Below, in pieces: positions 29,351-40,164 of a stretch of DNA of 64,000 nucleotides; position 1 is the stretch's first letter; every line of letters begins with the position of its first letter. A program made the translations under genes and the position numbers. The stretch is from Enterobacter huaxiensis. GTDB taxonomy: Bacteria > Pseudomonadota > Gammaproteobacteria > Enterobacterales > Enterobacteriaceae. The notes beneath the pieces were generated by a model. That model ran no database searches. It was not told the DNA's origin and worked only from the letters and a program-made list of their open reading frames with translations. Where the stretch lies: the NCBI RefSeq assembly GCF_003594935.2, contig NZ_CP043342.1, positions 3,348,001-3,412,000 on the forward strand. Reading direction: 5' to 3'.

Positions 29351-32158
29351 TTAATCGACGTTCAGCGCGTCATTGACCAGATCTTGTTGCTGCTTCTGGT
29401 GAACGGACATATACCCTACCGCCGGAGAGGCGGAGGCCGGGCGACCTGCGTAACGCAGGGCAGACCCAAATGGAATCACTTCACGGAAATGATGCTGGCT
29501 GCAGTACCATGCGCCCTGGTTGAGCGGCTCTTCCTGGCACCAGACAAAATCATGCACGTGAGCGTATTGTTTCAGTACTTCCTGCATCGCCTGATGCGGG
29601 AAAGGATAAAGCTGTTCGATACGCACGATGGCGACATCTTTCTGATCGTTCTTACGGCGCTGTTCCAGCAGGTCGTAATAAACCTTACCAGAACACATTA
29701 CGACACGCTTGACACCCTTCGGATCCAGCTCGTCAACTTCGCCGATGGCCGGCAGGAAGGTGCCATTCGCCAGCTCATCCAGGCTCGAAACGGCCAGCGG
29801 ATGACGCAGCAGGGATTTCGGCGACATCACCACCAGCGGACGGCGCATACCGCGCAGCGCCTGACGACGCAGCATGTGGTAAACCTGAGCCGGGGTAGAC
29901 GGTACGCAAACCTGCATGTTCTGCTCGGCGCAGAGCTGCAGGTAACGTTCCAGACGCGCGGAGGAGTGCTCCGGGCCCTGCCCTTCGTAGCCGTGCGGCA
30001 GCAGCATCACCAGGCCACACATACGGCCCCACTTCTGCTCGCCGGACGAGATGAACTGGTCGATAACGACCTGAGCACCGTTGGCAAAGTCACCGAACTG
30101 CGCTTCCCAGATGGTCAGGGTGCGCGGTTCTGCCGTGGCGTAACCGTATTCGAAGGCCAGCACCGCTTCTTCAGACAGCACGGAGTCCCAGACCTTGAAC
30201 TGGCCCTGACCGTTATGCACGTGCTGCAGCGGGGTGTAGGTTGAACCGTTAGACTGGTTGTGAACAACCGCGTGACGGTGGAAGAAGGTGCCGCGGCCCG
30301 CATCTTCACCGGACAGACGAACGGGAATACCTTCGTCAACCAGCGTTGCGTAAGCCAGGGTTTCCGCACCGCCCCAGTCGAACAGCTTCTCGCCTGCTGC
30401 CATGGACTGACGGTCACCGTAGATTTTCGCTACGCGAGACTGCATCTCGATAGCGTCCGGTACGGTGCTGATGCGTTTAGCCAACTCCTGCAGGCGCTTC
30501 ATCTCTACCTTGTTCGGGTAGCTCTCATCCCAGTCGTGGTTGAGGTACGGTGACCAGGTAAAGGAGTGCATGTTCATTGGGCGCAGCTCTTTCACTACGC
30601 ATTCACCCGCATCCAGCGCGTCGCGGTAAAGATTGACCAGCTCGGTCGCATCTTCCAGCGTCGCCACCTTGTCGCCTTCCAGCTTGTCAGCATAGATTTT
30701 GCGCGGCGTCGGGTGTTTTTTGATTTTCTGGTACATCAACGGCTGCGTTGCGCTTGGCTCATCCGCTTCGTTGTGGCCGTGACGGCGGTAGCAGAACAGG
30801 TCAATCAGCACGTCGCGTTTGAAGGTATTGCGGTAGTCCAGCGCCAGACGGGTGACGAAAGCAACCGCTTCCGGGTCATCCGCGTTCACGTGGAAGATTG
30901 GCGCCTGTACCATTTTACCGATGTCGGTGCAGTATGGCGTTGAACGTGCGTCCAGCGGGTTAGAGGTGGTGAAGCCCACCTGGTTGTTGATTACGATGCG
31001 AACGGTACCGCCTACTTCGTAACCACGCGCTTTCGACATGTTCAGGGTTTCCTGAACCACGCCCTGGCCGGTAATCGCCGCATCACCGTGAATGGTGATT
31101 GGCAACACTTTATTGCTGCTTGGCTCGTCCAGACGGTCCAGACGCGCGCGCACGGAGCCGATAACCACCGGGCTCACGATTTCCAGGTGAGACGGGTTAA
31201 ATGCCAGCGCCAGGTGTACCTGACCGCCTTCGGTTTCGATATCAGACGAGAAGCCCATGTGGTACTTCACGTCACCGGTGCCGAGGTGTTCTTTATGCTT
31301 GCCCGCGAACTCGTCGAACAGGTCCTGAGGTTTCTTACCCAGCACGTTAACCAGCACGTTCAGACGACCACGGTGCGCCATGCCCAGTACCACTTCACGG
31401 GTACCGCTCTTGCCTGCGTGGCGAATCAGCTCTTTCAGCATTGGTACTAACGCATCGCCGCCTTCCAGCGAGAAGCGTTTTGCGCCCGGGAATTTCGCGC
31501 CGAGATAGCGCTCAAGGCCTTCTGCTGCGGTCAGTTCGCTGAGGAAACGCTTTTTCTCTTCAACAGAGAAGGTCGCGTGACCGGCCACGGATTCGATACG
31601 CTGCTGGATCCAACGCTTCTCTTCGGTGGAGGTAATGTGCATATATTCCGCGCCGATGGAGCCGCAGTAGGTCTGCTTGAGCGCATCAATTAGCTCGCCC
31701 AGCTTCATCGTGTCTTTGCCGATGGCAAAGGAACCTACGTTAAAGCTATCCTGGAAATCGGCCTCGGTCAGATCGTGATAAGCCGGATCGAGATCCGCTA
31801 CACGGTCCTGCTGCCACAGTCCCAGCGGATCGAGATTCGCATGCTGGTGACCACGGAAGCGATAAGCGTTGATAAGCTGCAGGACTTTAACCTGCTTCGC
31901 ATTGGTGTCAGGGTCGGAAATCGCAGAAGAGTAACGTGAGGCATCCTTCGCCAGACGGCGGAAATAATCACGTGTTTTGGAGTGGAATTGATCCGGTTTG
32001 ACTCCCGTGCCAGGCAACTCCTGGAACATGGAACGCCAGTTTGCGTCCACTGAGTCAGGATCGGTTAAGAAGTCTTCATAGAGCTGTTCAATCCAGCTCT
32101 GGTTCGCACCAGAAAGGAAGGAAGAGTCCAGCCAGGCTTTCATTGCGCCGTTCTGCAT
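29351..32158 (-). CDS. sucA: 2-oxoglutarate dehydrogenase E1 SucA
   Basis: SucA is the thiamine-diphosphate-dependent E1 that decarboxylates 2-oxoglutarate. The 935 residues include [19 protein letters not shown] (about 258-276), the thiamine-binding [18 protein letters not shown] (about 380-397) and [14 protein letters not shown]-like [16 protein letters not shown]. coli SucA is 933 residues; the extra two map to [11 protein letters not shown] (about residues 188-198), where E. coli has a shorter loop. It is preceded by a 270-bp spacer full of palindromes. Confidence 0.97.
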   Translation of the reverse strand: MQNGAMKAWLDSSFLSGANQSWIEQLYEDFLTDPDSVDANWRSMFQELPGTGVKPDQFHSKTRDYFRRLAKDASRYSSAISDPDTNAKQVKVLQLINAYRFRGHQHANLDPLGLWQQDRVADLDPAYHDLTEADFQDSFNVGSFAIGKDTMKLGELIDALKQTYCGSIGAEYMHITSTEEKRWIQQRIESVAGHATFSVEEKKRFLSELTAAEGLERYLGAKFPGAKRFSLEGGDALVPMLKELIRHAGKSGTREVVLGMAHRGRLNVLVNVLGKKPQDLFDEFAGKHKEHLGTGDVKYHMGFSSDIETEGGQVHLALAFNPSHLEIVSPVVIGSVRARLDRLDEPSSNKVLPITIHGDAAITGQGVVQETLNMSKARGYEVGGTVRIVINNQVGFTTSNPLDARSTPYCTDIGKMVQAPIFHVNADDPEAVAFVTRLALDYRNTFKRDVLIDLFCYRRHGHNEADEPSATQPLMYQKIKKHPTPRKIYADKLEGDKVATLEDATELVNLYRDALDAGECVVKELRPMNMHSFTWSPYLNHDWDESYPNKVEMKRLQELAKRISTVPDAIEMQSRVAKIYGDRQSMAAGEKLFDWGGAETLAYATLVDEGIPVRLSGEDAGRGTFFHRHAVVHNQSNGSTYTPLQHVHNGQGQFKVWDSVLSEEAVLAFEYGYATAEPRTLTIWEAQFGDFANGAQVVIDQFISSGEQKWGRMCGLVMLLPHGYEGQGPEHSSARLERYLQLCAEQNMQVCVPSTPAQVYHMLRRQALRGMRRPLVVMSPKSLLRHPLAVSSLDELANGTFLPAIGEVDELDPKGVKRVVMCSGKVYYDLLEQRRKNDQKDVAIVRIEQLYPFPHQAMQEVLKQYAHVHDFVWCQEEPLNQGAWYCSQHHFREVIPFGSALRYAGRPASASPAVGYMSVHQKQQQDLVNDALNVD

Positions 32159-32293
32159 CGTGATCCCTTAAGCATTTTTATGCTTACTTTCGCCGTAGAA
32201 ACTACCACGCACACCACGTGTACGTGCCGGGGTTCACCTGCGAGCTCTTTTCATTTGGCCCGCGAAGGAACCTTTAGAAACTGTCTTAAGGGT

Positions 32294-32407
32294 TTCCCCT
32301 CACCCCGACCCTCTCCCGTGGGGAGAGGGGGAAGGTCGTCGGCAGTTTTTAAAGATTTCCTGCAATCTGTTCCCTCTCCCAGTGGGAGAGGGTTAGGGTG
32401 AGGGGAA
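32294..32407. repeat. Paired CCCTCTCCC hairpins in inverted orientation
   Basis: Two hairpins, CCCTCTCCC-GTG-GGGAGAGGG (32309-32329) and CCCTCTCCC-AGT-GGGAGAGGG (32372-32392), are flanked by arms in inverted orientation: TTCCCCTCACCCC at 32294-32306 and its near-complement GGGTGAGGGGAA at 32396-32407. This forms a 114-bp compound palindrome between sucA and sdhB. Other copies are at 37601 and 56091. Confidence 0.8.
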
Positions 32408-32427
32408 CAGCGCTCCCCTCTCACTAC

Positions 32428-33144
32428 TTACGCACTGCGCTGCAGCAGCATCGACTTAATATGGCCGATGGCGCGCGTCGGGTTCAGCCCCTTAGGACAC
32501 ACACTGACGCAGTTCATGATGCTATGGCAGCGGAATACGCTGAAAGCGTCACTCAGTCCTTCCAGACGGTTATCGGTTTCGGTGTCGCGGCTATCGATCA
32601 GGAAGCGATAGGCAGCCAGCAGACCGGCCGGGCCGATGAACTTGTCAGGGTTCCACCAGAACGACGGGCAGGACGTAGAACAACATGCACAGAGAATACA
32701 CTCGTACAACCCATCGAGTTTTTCACGCTGCTCAGGAGACTGCAGGTGCTCACGAGCGGGTGGATTTTGCCCATTATTCAATAAGTAAGGCTTAATCTTC
32801 TCATATTGTGCATAGAATTGCCCCATGTCTACCACCAAATCACGCACGACCGGCAGGCCTGGCAGAGGACGGATAACAATTTTCTGACCGGGACGCTGTA
32901 GCGCCGAAATCGGCGTGATGCAGGCCAGGCCATTTTTGCCGTTCATGTTCACACCGTCGGAGCCACAAACCCCTTCTCGGCAGGAGCGACGGAACGACAG
33001 TGTCGGATCTTTTTCTTTCAGCTGCATTAAGGCATCCAGCAGCATCATGTCGCGACCTTCTTCCGCTTCCAGGGTGTAATCCTGCATGTGCGGCGCGTCG
33101 TCTACATCCGGGTTATAACGATAAACTGAAAATTCGAGTTTCAT
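32428..33144 (-). CDS. sdhB: Succinate dehydrogenase iron-sulfur subunit SdhB
   Basis: SdhB carries 2Fe-2S, 4Fe-4S and 3Fe-4S clusters that pass electrons from SdhA to ubiquinone. The 238 residues show CREGVCGSD and the later Cys of NGLAC (about residues 55-75) for the 2Fe-2S cluster, CILCACCSTSCPSFW (about 149-163) and CHSIMNCVSVCPKGLNP (about 206-222) for the others. It is the last sdh gene, 15 bp after sdhA. Confidence 0.98.
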   Translation of the reverse strand: MKLEFSVYRYNPDVDDAPHMQDYTLEAEEGRDMMLLDALMQLKEKDPTLSFRRSCREGVCGSDGVNMNGKNGLACITPISALQRPGQKIVIRPLPGLPVVRDLVVDMGQFYAQYEKIKPYLLNNGQNPPAREHLQSPEQREKLDGLYECILCACCSTSCPSFWWNPDKFIGPAGLLAAYRFLIDSRDTETDNRLEGLSDAFSVFRCHSIMNCVSVCPKGLNPTRAIGHIKSMLLQRSA

Positions 33145-33159
33145 TGTCCTGTCTCCGCA

Positions 33160-34926
33160 TTAATAAGTACGAATCTTCGGCGGGAACGCCGGACGCAGTT
33201 TCGGTTCCATGTTGACGCTACGACGCGTCATGGACTCCGACTCTGGCAAATACAGGGAATGGCACAGCCAGTTTTCGTCATCACGATCCGGGTAGTCGAA
33301 GCGGCTATGTGCGCCACGGCTCTCGGTGCGGAAGTTTGCCGACACCGCAGTGGCGTAGGCGGTTTCCATCAGGTTATCCAGCTCCAGACACTCAACGCGC
33401 TGGGTGTTGAACTCGCTGGAAGTGTCGTCCAGACGGGCATTTTTCAGACGCTCGCGGATCGCTTTCAGCTGCTCAAGCCCTTTGGCCATCGCGTCACCCT
33501 CACGGAAGACCGAGAAGTTGTGCTGCATACATTCCTGCAGCGCTTTGCGGATTTCCACCGGATCTTCACCGTTGCGGTTACCGTTCCAGCGGTTGAGGCG
33601 CTCAAGGGAAGCATCGATTTCAGCATCGGTTGCGTCGCGCAGGTCGCCCTGCTCGGCAATGGATTCCTGCAGATGCAGACCCACCGCACGACCAAACACC
33701 ACCAGGTCCAGCAGGGAGTTGCCGCCCAGACGGTTTGCGCCGTGTACCGATACGCAGGCGATTTCGCCAACCGCGAACAGGCCAGGAATGACCACATCTT
33801 CGCCCTGCTCGTTCACGGTCAGCGCCTGACCGGTCACTTTGGTCGGAATACCGCCCATCATGTAGTGGCAGGTTGGGATAACCGGAATCGGCTCTTTCAC
33901 CGGGTCGACGTGGGCGAAGGTGCGGGACAGCTCCAGGATGCCCGGCAGTCGGGATTCCAGAACCTCTTTACCCAGATGGTCAAGCTTCAGCTTCGCGTGT
34001 GGACCCCATGGGCCATCGCAGCCGCGGCCTTCACGGATTTCGATCATGATGGAACGCGCCACCACGTCACGACCCGCCAGGTCTTTCGCATTCGGGGCAT
34101 AACGCTCCATGAAGCGCTCGCCGTGTTTGTTCAGCAGGTAACCGCCTTCACCACGGCAGCCTTCCGTCACCAGAACACCCGCGCCGGCGATACCGGTTGG
34201 GTGGAACTGCCACATCTCCATATCCTGCACCGGCACGCCGGCGCGGATAGCCATACCGACGCCGTCACCGGTGTTGATGTGGGCATTGGTGGTGGACTGA
34301 TAAATACGGCCTGCGCCGCCCGTTGCCAGCACGGTCGCGCGGGCTTTGAAGTAGACCACTTCACCGGTTTCAATGCACAGCGCGGTACAGCCGACGACGG
34401 CGCCATCGGCGTTTTTCACCAGATCCAGCGCGTACCACTCTGAGAAGATGGTAGTGTGGTTTTTCAGGTTCTGCTGATACAGCGTGTGCAGCAGCGCGTG
34501 GCCGGTACGGTCGGCCGCTGCCGCGGTACGTGCCGCCTGCTCGCCGCCGAAATCTTTCGACTGGCCGCCAAACGGACGCTGATAGATGGTGCCGTTTTCC
34601 AGACGGGAGAACGGCAGACCCATGTGGTCCAGCTCCAGAATCGCTTCCGGGCCGGTTTTACACATATATTCGATGGCGTCCTGGTCACCGATGTAATCGG
34701 AACCTTTTACCGTGTCGTACATGTGCCATTCCCAGTTGTCTTCATGGGTATTACCCAGCGCGACGGTGATACCGCCCTGCGCAGACACGGTGTGGGAACG
34801 GGTTGGGAACACTTTAGAGAGCAGCGCACAGGTCTGGCCGCTCTGGGAAATTTGCAGCGCTGCGCGCATACCTGCGCCACCAGCACCAATCACGACAGCA
34901 TCAAATTCTCTGACTGGCAGTTTCAT
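33160..34926 (-). CDS. sdhA: Succinate dehydrogenase flavoprotein subunit SdhA
   Basis: SdhA oxidises succinate to fumarate with covalently bound FAD. The 588 residues start at 34926 ([19 protein letters not shown], dinucleotide-binding motif at 14-19). His45 in [11 protein letters not shown] is the FAD attachment residue. Catalytic HPTGIAGAG (about 242-250) and the [19 protein letters not shown] block (about 270-288, with active-site Arg) are intact. Its start shares one base with the sdhD stop. Confidence 0.98.
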   Translation of the reverse strand: MKLPVREFDAVVIGAGGAGMRAALQISQSGQTCALLSKVFPTRSHTVSAQGGITVALGNTHEDNWEWHMYDTVKGSDYIGDQDAIEYMCKTGPEAILELDHMGLPFSRLENGTIYQRPFGGQSKDFGGEQAARTAAAADRTGHALLHTLYQQNLKNHTTIFSEWYALDLVKNADGAVVGCTALCIETGEVVYFKARATVLATGGAGRIYQSTTNAHINTGDGVGMAIRAGVPVQDMEMWQFHPTGIAGAGVLVTEGCRGEGGYLLNKHGERFMERYAPNAKDLAGRDVVARSIMIEIREGRGCDGPWGPHAKLKLDHLGKEVLESRLPGILELSRTFAHVDPVKEPIPVIPTCHYMMGGIPTKVTGQALTVNEQGEDVVIPGLFAVGEIACVSVHGANRLGGNSLLDLVVFGRAVGLHLQESIAEQGDLRDATDAEIDASLERLNRWNGNRNGEDPVEIRKALQECMQHNFSVFREGDAMAKGLEQLKAIRERLKNARLDDTSSEFNTQRVECLELDNLMETAYATAVSANFRTESRGAHSRFDYPDRDDENWLCHSLYLPESESMTRRSVNMEPKLRPAFPPKIRTY

Positions 34927-35273
34927 TACACACCCCACACCACAACGAATCCATAAATAACGTAAACCACCAGCGCAACAACAACGATCAGCTGCAGCGG
35001 AAGGCGAATTGCCAGCGGTTTAACGTAATCGGTCAACACCTGCCACATGCCAATCCAGGCATGGATAAGGATGGAGAACAGCGCCAGCAGGGTGAACACT
35101 TTGGTGAAGGCCGATCCGAAGAATCCACTCCAGATCTCCCACGTCAGCGTGCCGCTGGTCGCGAAGAAACCGATCATATAGATGATGTAAAGCGTGAGGA
35201 CGATGGCGGTAGCGCGGACCAGAATGAAGTCATGTACGCCGTTGCGTCCTAATGCGGAGGCGTTGCTTACCAT
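34926..35273 (-). CDS. sdhD: Succinate dehydrogenase membrane anchor SdhD
   Basis: SdhD is one of two membrane anchors for SdhAB and helps bind haem b556 and ubiquinone. The 115 residues have three membrane helices (about 16-36, 58-80, 92-113). [13 protein letters not shown] near residues 71-83 holds the haem-ligand His and the quinone-site Tyr. It overlaps sdhC by 7 bp and sdhA by 1 bp. Confidence 0.98.
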   Translation of the reverse strand: MVSNASALGRNGVHDFILVRATAIVLTLYIIYMIGFFATSGTLTWEIWSGFFGSAFTKVFTLLALFSILIHAWIGMWQVLTDYVKPLAIRLPLQLIVVVALVVYVIYGFVVVWGV

Positions 35274-35656
35274 ACGAGAACTCCTGCGAGAAGTGAAAGC
35301 ACGACAGTAATCACAAATGAAATGTTAGCGGAGCGTTTCCCGGCTTCGAAGGTCTCTTCGAGGTAGCCAAAGTCCATCAGCATATGGCGAACGCCCACAA
35401 CGACGTGGTACGCCAGCGCGGTCAGAATGCCCCACATGATAAATTTCACGAAGAAGCTGTTCATAATGGCTGAGGCCTGGAGGAATCCTTCAGGAGATGA
35501 GAGGCTGGTTCCCAGCAGCCACAGCAGAATACCGACCGCCACAAACGTAATCACACCCGACACACGGTGCAAAATGGACGCTATTGCTGTTACAGGGAAC
35601 CGGATCGTTTTGAGATCCAGATTGACAGGTCTTTGTTTTTTCACATTTCTTATCAT
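35267..35656 (-). CDS. sdhC: Succinate dehydrogenase cytochrome b556 subunit SdhC
   Basis: SdhC anchors the complex and binds haem b556 with SdhD. The ATG at 35656 gives the 129-residue form ([15 protein letters not shown]) used for E. coli. Three membrane helices follow, with SILHRVSGV (about residues 27-35, quinone site) and [15 protein letters not shown] (haem ligand His84). An alternative ATG at 35671 (MWALF...) is in frame; neither has an ideally spaced Shine-Dalgarno, although GGAGGAAGG lies further upstream. Confidence 0.95.
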   Translation of the reverse strand: MIRNVKKQRPVNLDLKTIRFPVTAIASILHRVSGVITFVAVGILLWLLGTSLSSPEGFLQASAIMNSFFVKFIMWGILTALAYHVVVGVRHMLMDFGYLEETFEAGKRSANISFVITVVLSLLAGVLVW

Positions 35657-35831
35657 GAATAACGCCCACATGCTGTTCTTATTGTTTCCTTCCTCCGGAC
35701 TGCGATGCGGGTCAAGCAGCGTTCCTTTTCTATAACTGCGCGTCATGCAAAACATTGCTTCCAAATGCTAAAACGACACGTTACAACGCTGGGTGGCTCG
35801 GGATTGCAGGGTGTTCCGGAGACCTGGCGGC

Positions 35832-35860
35832 AGTATAGGCCGTTCACAAAATCATTACAA
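35832..35860 (-). promoter_or_regulatory. sdhCDAB-sucABCD promoter
   Basis: On the minus strand TTGTAA (35855-35860) and TATACT (35832-35837) are spaced by 17 bp, about 170 bp upstream of sdhC. This agrees with the E. coli sdh promoter in sequence and position. Confidence 0.75.
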
Positions 35861-35897
35861 TTAACCTACATACAGTTTGTCGGGTTTTCTCTGGAAC

Positions 35898-35913
35898 AGT
35901 GATCAGGGTCACG
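35898..35913 (-). promoter_or_regulatory. Candidate CRP site upstream of sdhC
   Basis: AGTGATCAGGGTCACG is a GTGA-N6-TCAC palindrome, a good CRP-type site, centred about 80 bp upstream of the predicted sdhC start point. It also lies about 90 bp upstream of the gltA -10 box on the other side. cAMP-CRP control of sdh is known in E. coli. Confidence 0.6.
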
Positions 35914-35971
35914 ATAACAACATCTTTTTAATTTTTAATCATCTGATTTGACAAATGTTAAACAATATTGT

Positions 35972-36001
35972 TACAAACGTCATCAGAAAAGGCATATAAT
36001 G
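35972..36001 (+). promoter_or_regulatory. gltA promoter
   Basis: TTACAA (35972-35977) and a perfect TATAAT (35996-36001) with an 18-bp spacer lie about 310 bp upstream of gltA. The surrounding ATTTGACAAATGTTAAACAA contains GTTAA half-sites like those bound by ArcA. Confidence 0.65.
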
Positions 36002-36310
36002 CGCAAAAGTTATGAGGTCTTACTTTCACCTGACAAATAGTTATGTAACAGTGTGATGGTATTGACCGAAGTTATCAGGACAGTTATTAGTGATATACAG
36101 GTTTGAATAATTCGGACTGCAAAAACGCTGATTTGCTGTTGTTTCACTGATATTTCATTCGTTTACCTGCAAGGCGCCATAGCTCTGTACCCTGGTTTCT
36201 CCTCGCGAGCTGAGCGGCAAGCCAAATAACAATCTGGTAACGATGAATAACAGCTGAAGGCAAATCCGGTGAACCGCAGTCTTAAGCATAAGGCGCTAAG
36301 GAGACCGTAA

Positions 36311-37594
36311 ATGGCTGATACAAAGGCAAAGCTCACCCTCGGTGGTGACACTGCTATTGAACTGGATGTGCTAAAAGGCACGCTCGGTCAGGATGTTATT
36401 GATATCCGTACGCTGGGTTCCAAAGGAGTTTTCACCTTTGACCCTGGATTTACCTCTACCGCATCTTGCGAATCCAAAATCACCTATATCGACGGTGACG
36501 AAGGTATCCTGCTCCATCGCGGCTTCCCCATCGATCAGTTAGCCACTGAATCCAACTATCTGGAAGTGTGCTACATCCTGCTGAACGGCGAAAAACCGAC
36601 CCAGGCTGAATACGATGAATTCGTGACCACCGTGACCCGTCACACCATGATCCATGAGCAGATTACCCGTCTGTTCCATGCGTTCCGTCGTGACTCTCAC
36701 CCGATGGCGGTCATGTGCGGCATCACCGGCGCGCTGGCGGCGTTCTACCACGACTCCCTGGACGTGAATAACCCACGTCACCGTGATATCGCGGCGTTCC
36801 GTCTGCTGTCCAAAATGCCGACCATGGCGGCAATGTGTTACAAGTACTCCATCGGCCAGCCGTTTGTTTACCCGCGTAATGACCTCTCCTACTCCGGTAA
36901 CTTCCTGCGCATGATGTTCTCCACGCCGTGTGAAGAGTACGTTGTTAACCCGGTACTGGAACGCGCCATGGACCGAATTCTGATCCTGCACGCTGACCAC
37001 GAACAAAACGCCTCAACCTCCACCGTCCGTACCGCTGGCTCTTCCGGCGCGAACCCGTTCGCCTGTATCGCAGCGGGCATCGCCTCCCTGTGGGGACCGG
37101 CGCACGGTGGCGCGAACGAAGCGGCGCTGAAGATGCTGGAAGAGATCAGCTCCGTTGAGCACATTCCTGAGTTCGTGCGTCGCGCGAAAGACAAGAATGA
37201 CTCCTTCCGCCTGATGGGCTTCGGTCACCGTGTTTACAAAAACTATGACCCACGCGCGACCGTGATGCGTGAAACCTGCCACGAAGTGCTGAAAGAGCTG
37301 GGTACCAAAGACGATCTGCTGGAAGTGGCGATGGAGCTGGAACACATCGCGCTGAATGACCCGTACTTCATCGAGAAGAAACTCTACCCGAACGTGGACT
37401 TCTACTCCGGTATCATCCTGAAAGCGATGGGCATTCCGTCCTCCATGTTCACCGTAATCTTCGCTATGGCACGTACCGTAGGCTGGATTGCGCACTGGAA
37501 CGAAATGCACAGCGAAGGCATGAAAATCGCCCGTCCTCGTCAGCTGTATACCGGCTACGAGCAGCGTGATTTTAAGTCTGATATTAAGCGCTAA
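36311..37594 (+). CDS. gltA: Citrate synthase GltA
   Basis: GltA condenses acetyl-CoA with oxaloacetate to start the TCA cycle. The 427 residues are of the NADH-inhibited type II hexameric class. Active-site histidines and Asp are in [11 protein letters not shown] (about 263-273; His265), [14 protein letters not shown] (about 303-316; His306) and the region near [10 protein letters not shown] (Asp363). The start codon follows AAGGAGACC. It is divergent from sdhC and convergent with nei. Confidence 0.98.
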   Translation: MADTKAKLTLGGDTAIELDVLKGTLGQDVIDIRTLGSKGVFTFDPGFTSTASCESKITYIDGDEGILLHRGFPIDQLATESNYLEVCYILLNGEKPTQAEYDEFVTTVTRHTMIHEQITRLFHAFRRDSHPMAVMCGITGALAAFYHDSLDVNNPRHRDIAAFRLLSKMPTMAAMCYKYSIGQPFVYPRNDLSYSGNFLRMMFSTPCEEYVVNPVLERAMDRILILHADHEQNASTSTVRTAGSSGANPFACIAAGIASLWGPAHGGANEAALKMLEEISSVEHIPEFVRRAKDKNDSFRLMGFGHRVYKNYDPRATVMRETCHEVLKELGTKDDLLEVAMELEHIALNDPYFIEKKLYPNVDFYSGIILKAMGIPSSMFTVIFAMARTVGWIAHWNEMHSEGMKIARPRQLYTGYEQRDFKSDIKR

Positions 37595-37600
37595 CAGGAG

Positions 37601-37655
37601 TTGGGTGCGGTCTGATGCCCTCACCCCGACCCTCTCCCACAGGGAGAGGGAGAAA
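37601..37655 (+). repeat. CCCTCTCCC hairpin element, copy between gltA and nei
   Basis: The element contains GTGCGGTCTGATGCCCTCAC followed by the hairpin CCCTCTCCC-ACA-GGGAGAGGG and GAGAAAAC. It matches the copy at 56091-56147 over about 55 bp in inverse orientation. It lies directly before a bidirectional terminator. Confidence 0.8.
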
Positions 37656-37658
37656 ACC

Positions 37659-37692
37659 TTAAAAAACGGTAACCTTTGGGTTACCGTTTTAC
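37659..37692. terminator. Bidirectional terminator between gltA and nei
   Basis: AAAAAACGGTAACC and GGTTACCGTTTT form a strong hairpin with loop TTTG, with an A-run before and a T-run after. It serves both convergent genes. Confidence 0.9.
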
Positions 37693-37694
37693 TT

Positions 37695-38486
37695 TTATTT
37701 CTGACAGTGTGGACACCAGTAAAAAGGTCTCGAGGAGAGCATAATCCTGTCGATAATACCGCCGCACCGCTCGCACTTCTTCCCCGCCCGATGAAACACC
37801 TTGAACCGGAACAGCGCCCCGTGATGCTTGTTCTCATCCACCACGCCGCGCGTGTTGTACGACAGCCGCGGAATATCCAGCAGCGCGTGGGATAACGCAT
37901 CGAGCTGTTCATCATTGAGCTGAGACGCCTTATGCTGCGCCGCCAGCCCGACTTCCCAGAGGATCTCTACCCGCAGATAGTTACCCAACCCGGCCAGAAA
38001 GGCCTGGTCGAGGAACAGGCCGGAAAACTGTCGATTGCGGAATTTAGGTGATAACAACCGGGCCTTCACGTCGCTCGCCGTCAGGCGCAGATCCAGCACG
38101 TCCGGACCTACCCGCTGCAAGAACGGGTGAGTGAGCAGCTGCTCCGGCGTTAACATTTCGATATCAGAGGCGCTATACAACAGGATGGCTTTATCCGCCG
38201 TTTGCAGCCTGACGCGCAGCACGCGCGTAGTTTGGAGCTGCTCATCCGCATCAACCACCCGCCAGACGCCGTAAAGCTGGTTATGGCTATATAACGTCAG
38301 GTTATGGGAAAAGTGGGTGAGCAAGGCTTTGCCTCGCGTTTCAATGTGGGTCACCGTCTGCCCCACCAGCTGGGATTCAAACGGCTTAAGCTGAGGAAAG
38401 GCAAACCAGACTTCCGTCAGGGGTTTGCCCTTTATCGCCGCCTCCAGGCTATCCGCCGCGCGGCGGATCTCCGGACCTTCTGGCAT
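37695..38486 (-). CDS. nei: Endonuclease VIII Nei
   Basis: Nei is a DNA glycosylase/AP lyase for oxidised pyrimidines. The 263 residues begin [12 protein letters not shown], with Pro2 and Glu3 of the mature catalytic site, and Lys53 in [12 protein letters not shown] helix-two-turn-helix block includes [12 protein letters not shown] (about 165-176). A C-terminal zinc finger with CERCG and CPHC (about 238-261) binds DNA. It is in line with pxpA, which lies 21 bp upstream, so nei may be the end of the pxp operon. Confidence 0.97.
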   Translation of the reverse strand: MPEGPEIRRAADSLEAAIKGKPLTEVWFAFPQLKPFESQLVGQTVTHIETRGKALLTHFSHNLTLYSHNQLYGVWRVVDADEQLQTTRVLRVRLQTADKAILLYSASDIEMLTPEQLLTHPFLQRVGPDVLDLRLTASDVKARLLSPKFRNRQFSGLFLDQAFLAGLGNYLRVEILWEVGLAAQHKASQLNDEQLDALSHALLDIPRLSYNTRGVVDENKHHGALFRFKVFHRAGKKCERCGGIIDRIMLSSRPFYWCPHCQK

Positions 38487-38507
38487 CTTTTTGTCCTTAT
38501 TGTGATT

Positions 38508-39245
38508 TCAGGCGCTGACGCAAATACCCTGCTCCGCAAATGCCGCCCGCAAGCGGCGTGCGAACTGCAGCGCATGCTCGCCATCACCGTGTAAACAGAC
38601 CGTGTCAGCCTTCACCGCCGCAGACGTGCCGTCAATCGCCGTGACGTGTCCAGAGCGAACCATCTCCAGCGTCTGCGCCAGCGCCCGCTCTTCATCGGGA
38701 ATAAGCGCGCCCGGCTGCGGGCGGGGGACCAGACTGCCGTCCGGCTGATAGCCCCGATCGGCAAAGACTTCCTGCCGGGTGGTTAACCCCAGGCGCTCTC
38801 CGGCGCGAATCAGTTCGCTACCCGCCAGTCCGACCAGAATCAGCGCCGGATTGCAGTCCCGCACCGCACGGGCGATGGCGTCCGCAAGCGCCGGATCTTT
38901 TGCCGCCTGGTTGTAAAGCATGCCGTGCGGCTTCACGTGGCGCAGCACGCCGTTCTCAGCGCGAACAATCGCCTCCAGCGCGCCAATCTGGTAGAGCACC
39001 TGAGCGTAGACCGTCTCAGGCGGCAGATCCATCGCCGTGCGGCCAAAGTTCTCCCGGTCAGGAAAGCTCGGATGGGCGCCTATCGCGACGCCATTTTTAA
39101 CGGCATTACGCACGCTTGTGAGCATGGTGGGCGCGTCGCCCGCGTGGAATCCGCAGGCAATGTTGACCGACGAAACCAATGTCATCAGTTCCGCGTCGGC
39201 GCTGCCGCCCTCACCCAGGTCGGCGTTTAAATCAATCTTTACCAT
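38508..39245 (-). CDS. pxpA: 5-oxoprolinase subunit PxpA (LamB/YcsF family)
   Basis: PxpA with PxpB and PxpC hydrolyses 5-oxoproline (pyroglutamate) to glutamate using ATP. The protein is 245 residues from 39245; the frame extends to 39269 but [14 protein letters not shown] is the family start. Conserved motifs are [19 protein letters not shown] (about 32-41), [14 protein letters not shown] and [13 protein letters not shown] (about 108-120). It overlaps pxpC by 14 bp and precedes nei. Confidence 0.95.
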   Translation of the reverse strand: MVKIDLNADLGEGGSADAELMTLVSSVNIACGFHAGDAPTMLTSVRNAVKNGVAIGAHPSFPDRENFGRTAMDLPPETVYAQVLYQIGALEAIVRAENGVLRHVKPHGMLYNQAAKDPALADAIARAVRDCNPALILVGLAGSELIRAGERLGLTTRQEVFADRGYQPDGSLVPRPQPGALIPDEERALAQTLEMVRSGHVTAIDGTSAAVKADTVCLHGDGEHALQFARRLRAAFAEQGICVSA

Positions 39246-40164
39246 CGAGCCTCCACGCCAGCTGCTCAAGATAACGCTGCTGATCCTGCCGGGCTTTCAG
39301 CGCCTCCTCAAGCGAACACTGCACGAAGTGAATCGGCTGCCCGAGAGGAATCTGCGCCAGGTGGTAACGATCGGCGTCGATAATGCAGGCAATACGCGGA
39401 TAACCGCCCGTCGTCTGCGCATCGTTCATCAGAACAATCGGCTGCCCGTTGCCCGGCACCTGAATCACGCCCGGCAACAAACCGTGGGAAAGCAGTTCCC
39501 GGTCCGTCGTGCGCGACAGCGGCTGCCCCTGCAGACGGTAGCCCATGCGGTTGCTTTGCGGGCTGATCTTCCACGGCGAGCGCCAGAAGGACTCTTGTGA
39601 GGCCTCATCGAACTCATGATATTCCGGCCCCGGTAAGGCGCGGATGTGGTTTCCCCACAGCAGCTGCTTCACGCCCTGAGCCGTCGAAAAATGACGCGCT
39701 GAGGGTTTAATTGCCAGGCGATCGCCGTCGCGCAGCAGGCGTCCTTCATGACCGCCTATTCCCGCTTTCTGGTCAGTGCTGGATGAGCCCAACACCTCCG
39801 GCACGTCAATACCGCCCGCGACAGCAAGATAGCTGCGCACCCCGTGCAGGGGCCGCCTGAGCGTCAGACGCTGCCCGGCTTTTGCCCGCAGACGCCAGCC
39901 TGTCCACACCGCTTTGCCGTCCAGCGTAGCATCGCAACCGGCACCGGTCAGGGCAAACCAGGTTTCCTGACTAAACTCAATCACGCACTGGCCAAGGGTA
40001 ATCTCCAGCGCTGCGGTGCTGCCGGGGTTACCCACCAGCACGTTGGCAATTTCAAGCGCAGGGCGGTCCAGCGCGCCGCAATAGCTCACGCCCGACTGCC
40101 GCATGCCAAAGCGGCCGGCATCCTGCACGGAGGTGTAAAGCCCTGCGCGTATAAGCGTTAACAT
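39232..40164 (-). CDS. pxpC: 5-oxoprolinase subunit PxpC
   Basis: PxpC is the biotin-dependent-carboxylase-like subunit (KipA/AHS2 domain) of 5-oxoprolinase. The 310 residues include [20 protein letters not shown] (about 8-27), the family signature, and [16 protein letters not shown] (about 200-215). It overlaps pxpB by 7 bp upstream and pxpA by 14 bp downstream, so the three genes are translationally coupled. Confidence 0.95.
   Translation of the reverse strand: MLTLIRAGLYTSVQDAGRFGMRQSGVSYCGALDRPALEIANVLVGNPGSTAALEITLGQCVIEFSQETWFALTGAGCDATLDGKAVWTGWRLRAKAGQRLTLRRPLHGVRSYLAVAGGIDVPEVLGSSSTDQKAGIGGHEGRLLRDGDRLAIKPSARHFSTAQGVKQLLWGNHIRALPGPEYHEFDEASQESFWRSPWKISPQSNRMGYRLQGQPLSRTTDRELLSHGLLPGVIQVPGNGQPIVLMNDAQTTGGYPRIACIIDADRYHLAQIPLGQPIHFVQCSLEEALKARQDQQRYLEQLAWRLDGKD

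Larger units (their letters stand above)
35657..36310. other. Shared sdhC-gltA regulatory region
   Basis: This 650-bp divergent region holds the sdh promoter, a candidate CRP site, the gltA promoter and a long gltA leader of about 300 nt. GTTAA-rich stretches near 35955-35990 and 36050 suggest ArcA-P binding, as in E. coli. I see no additional gene. Confidence 0.65.

Noticed and set aside
33259-34443. 394-codon frame antisense to sdhA
   Set aside because: A shadow of the conserved sdhA frame; no Shine-Dalgarno and no protein family features.
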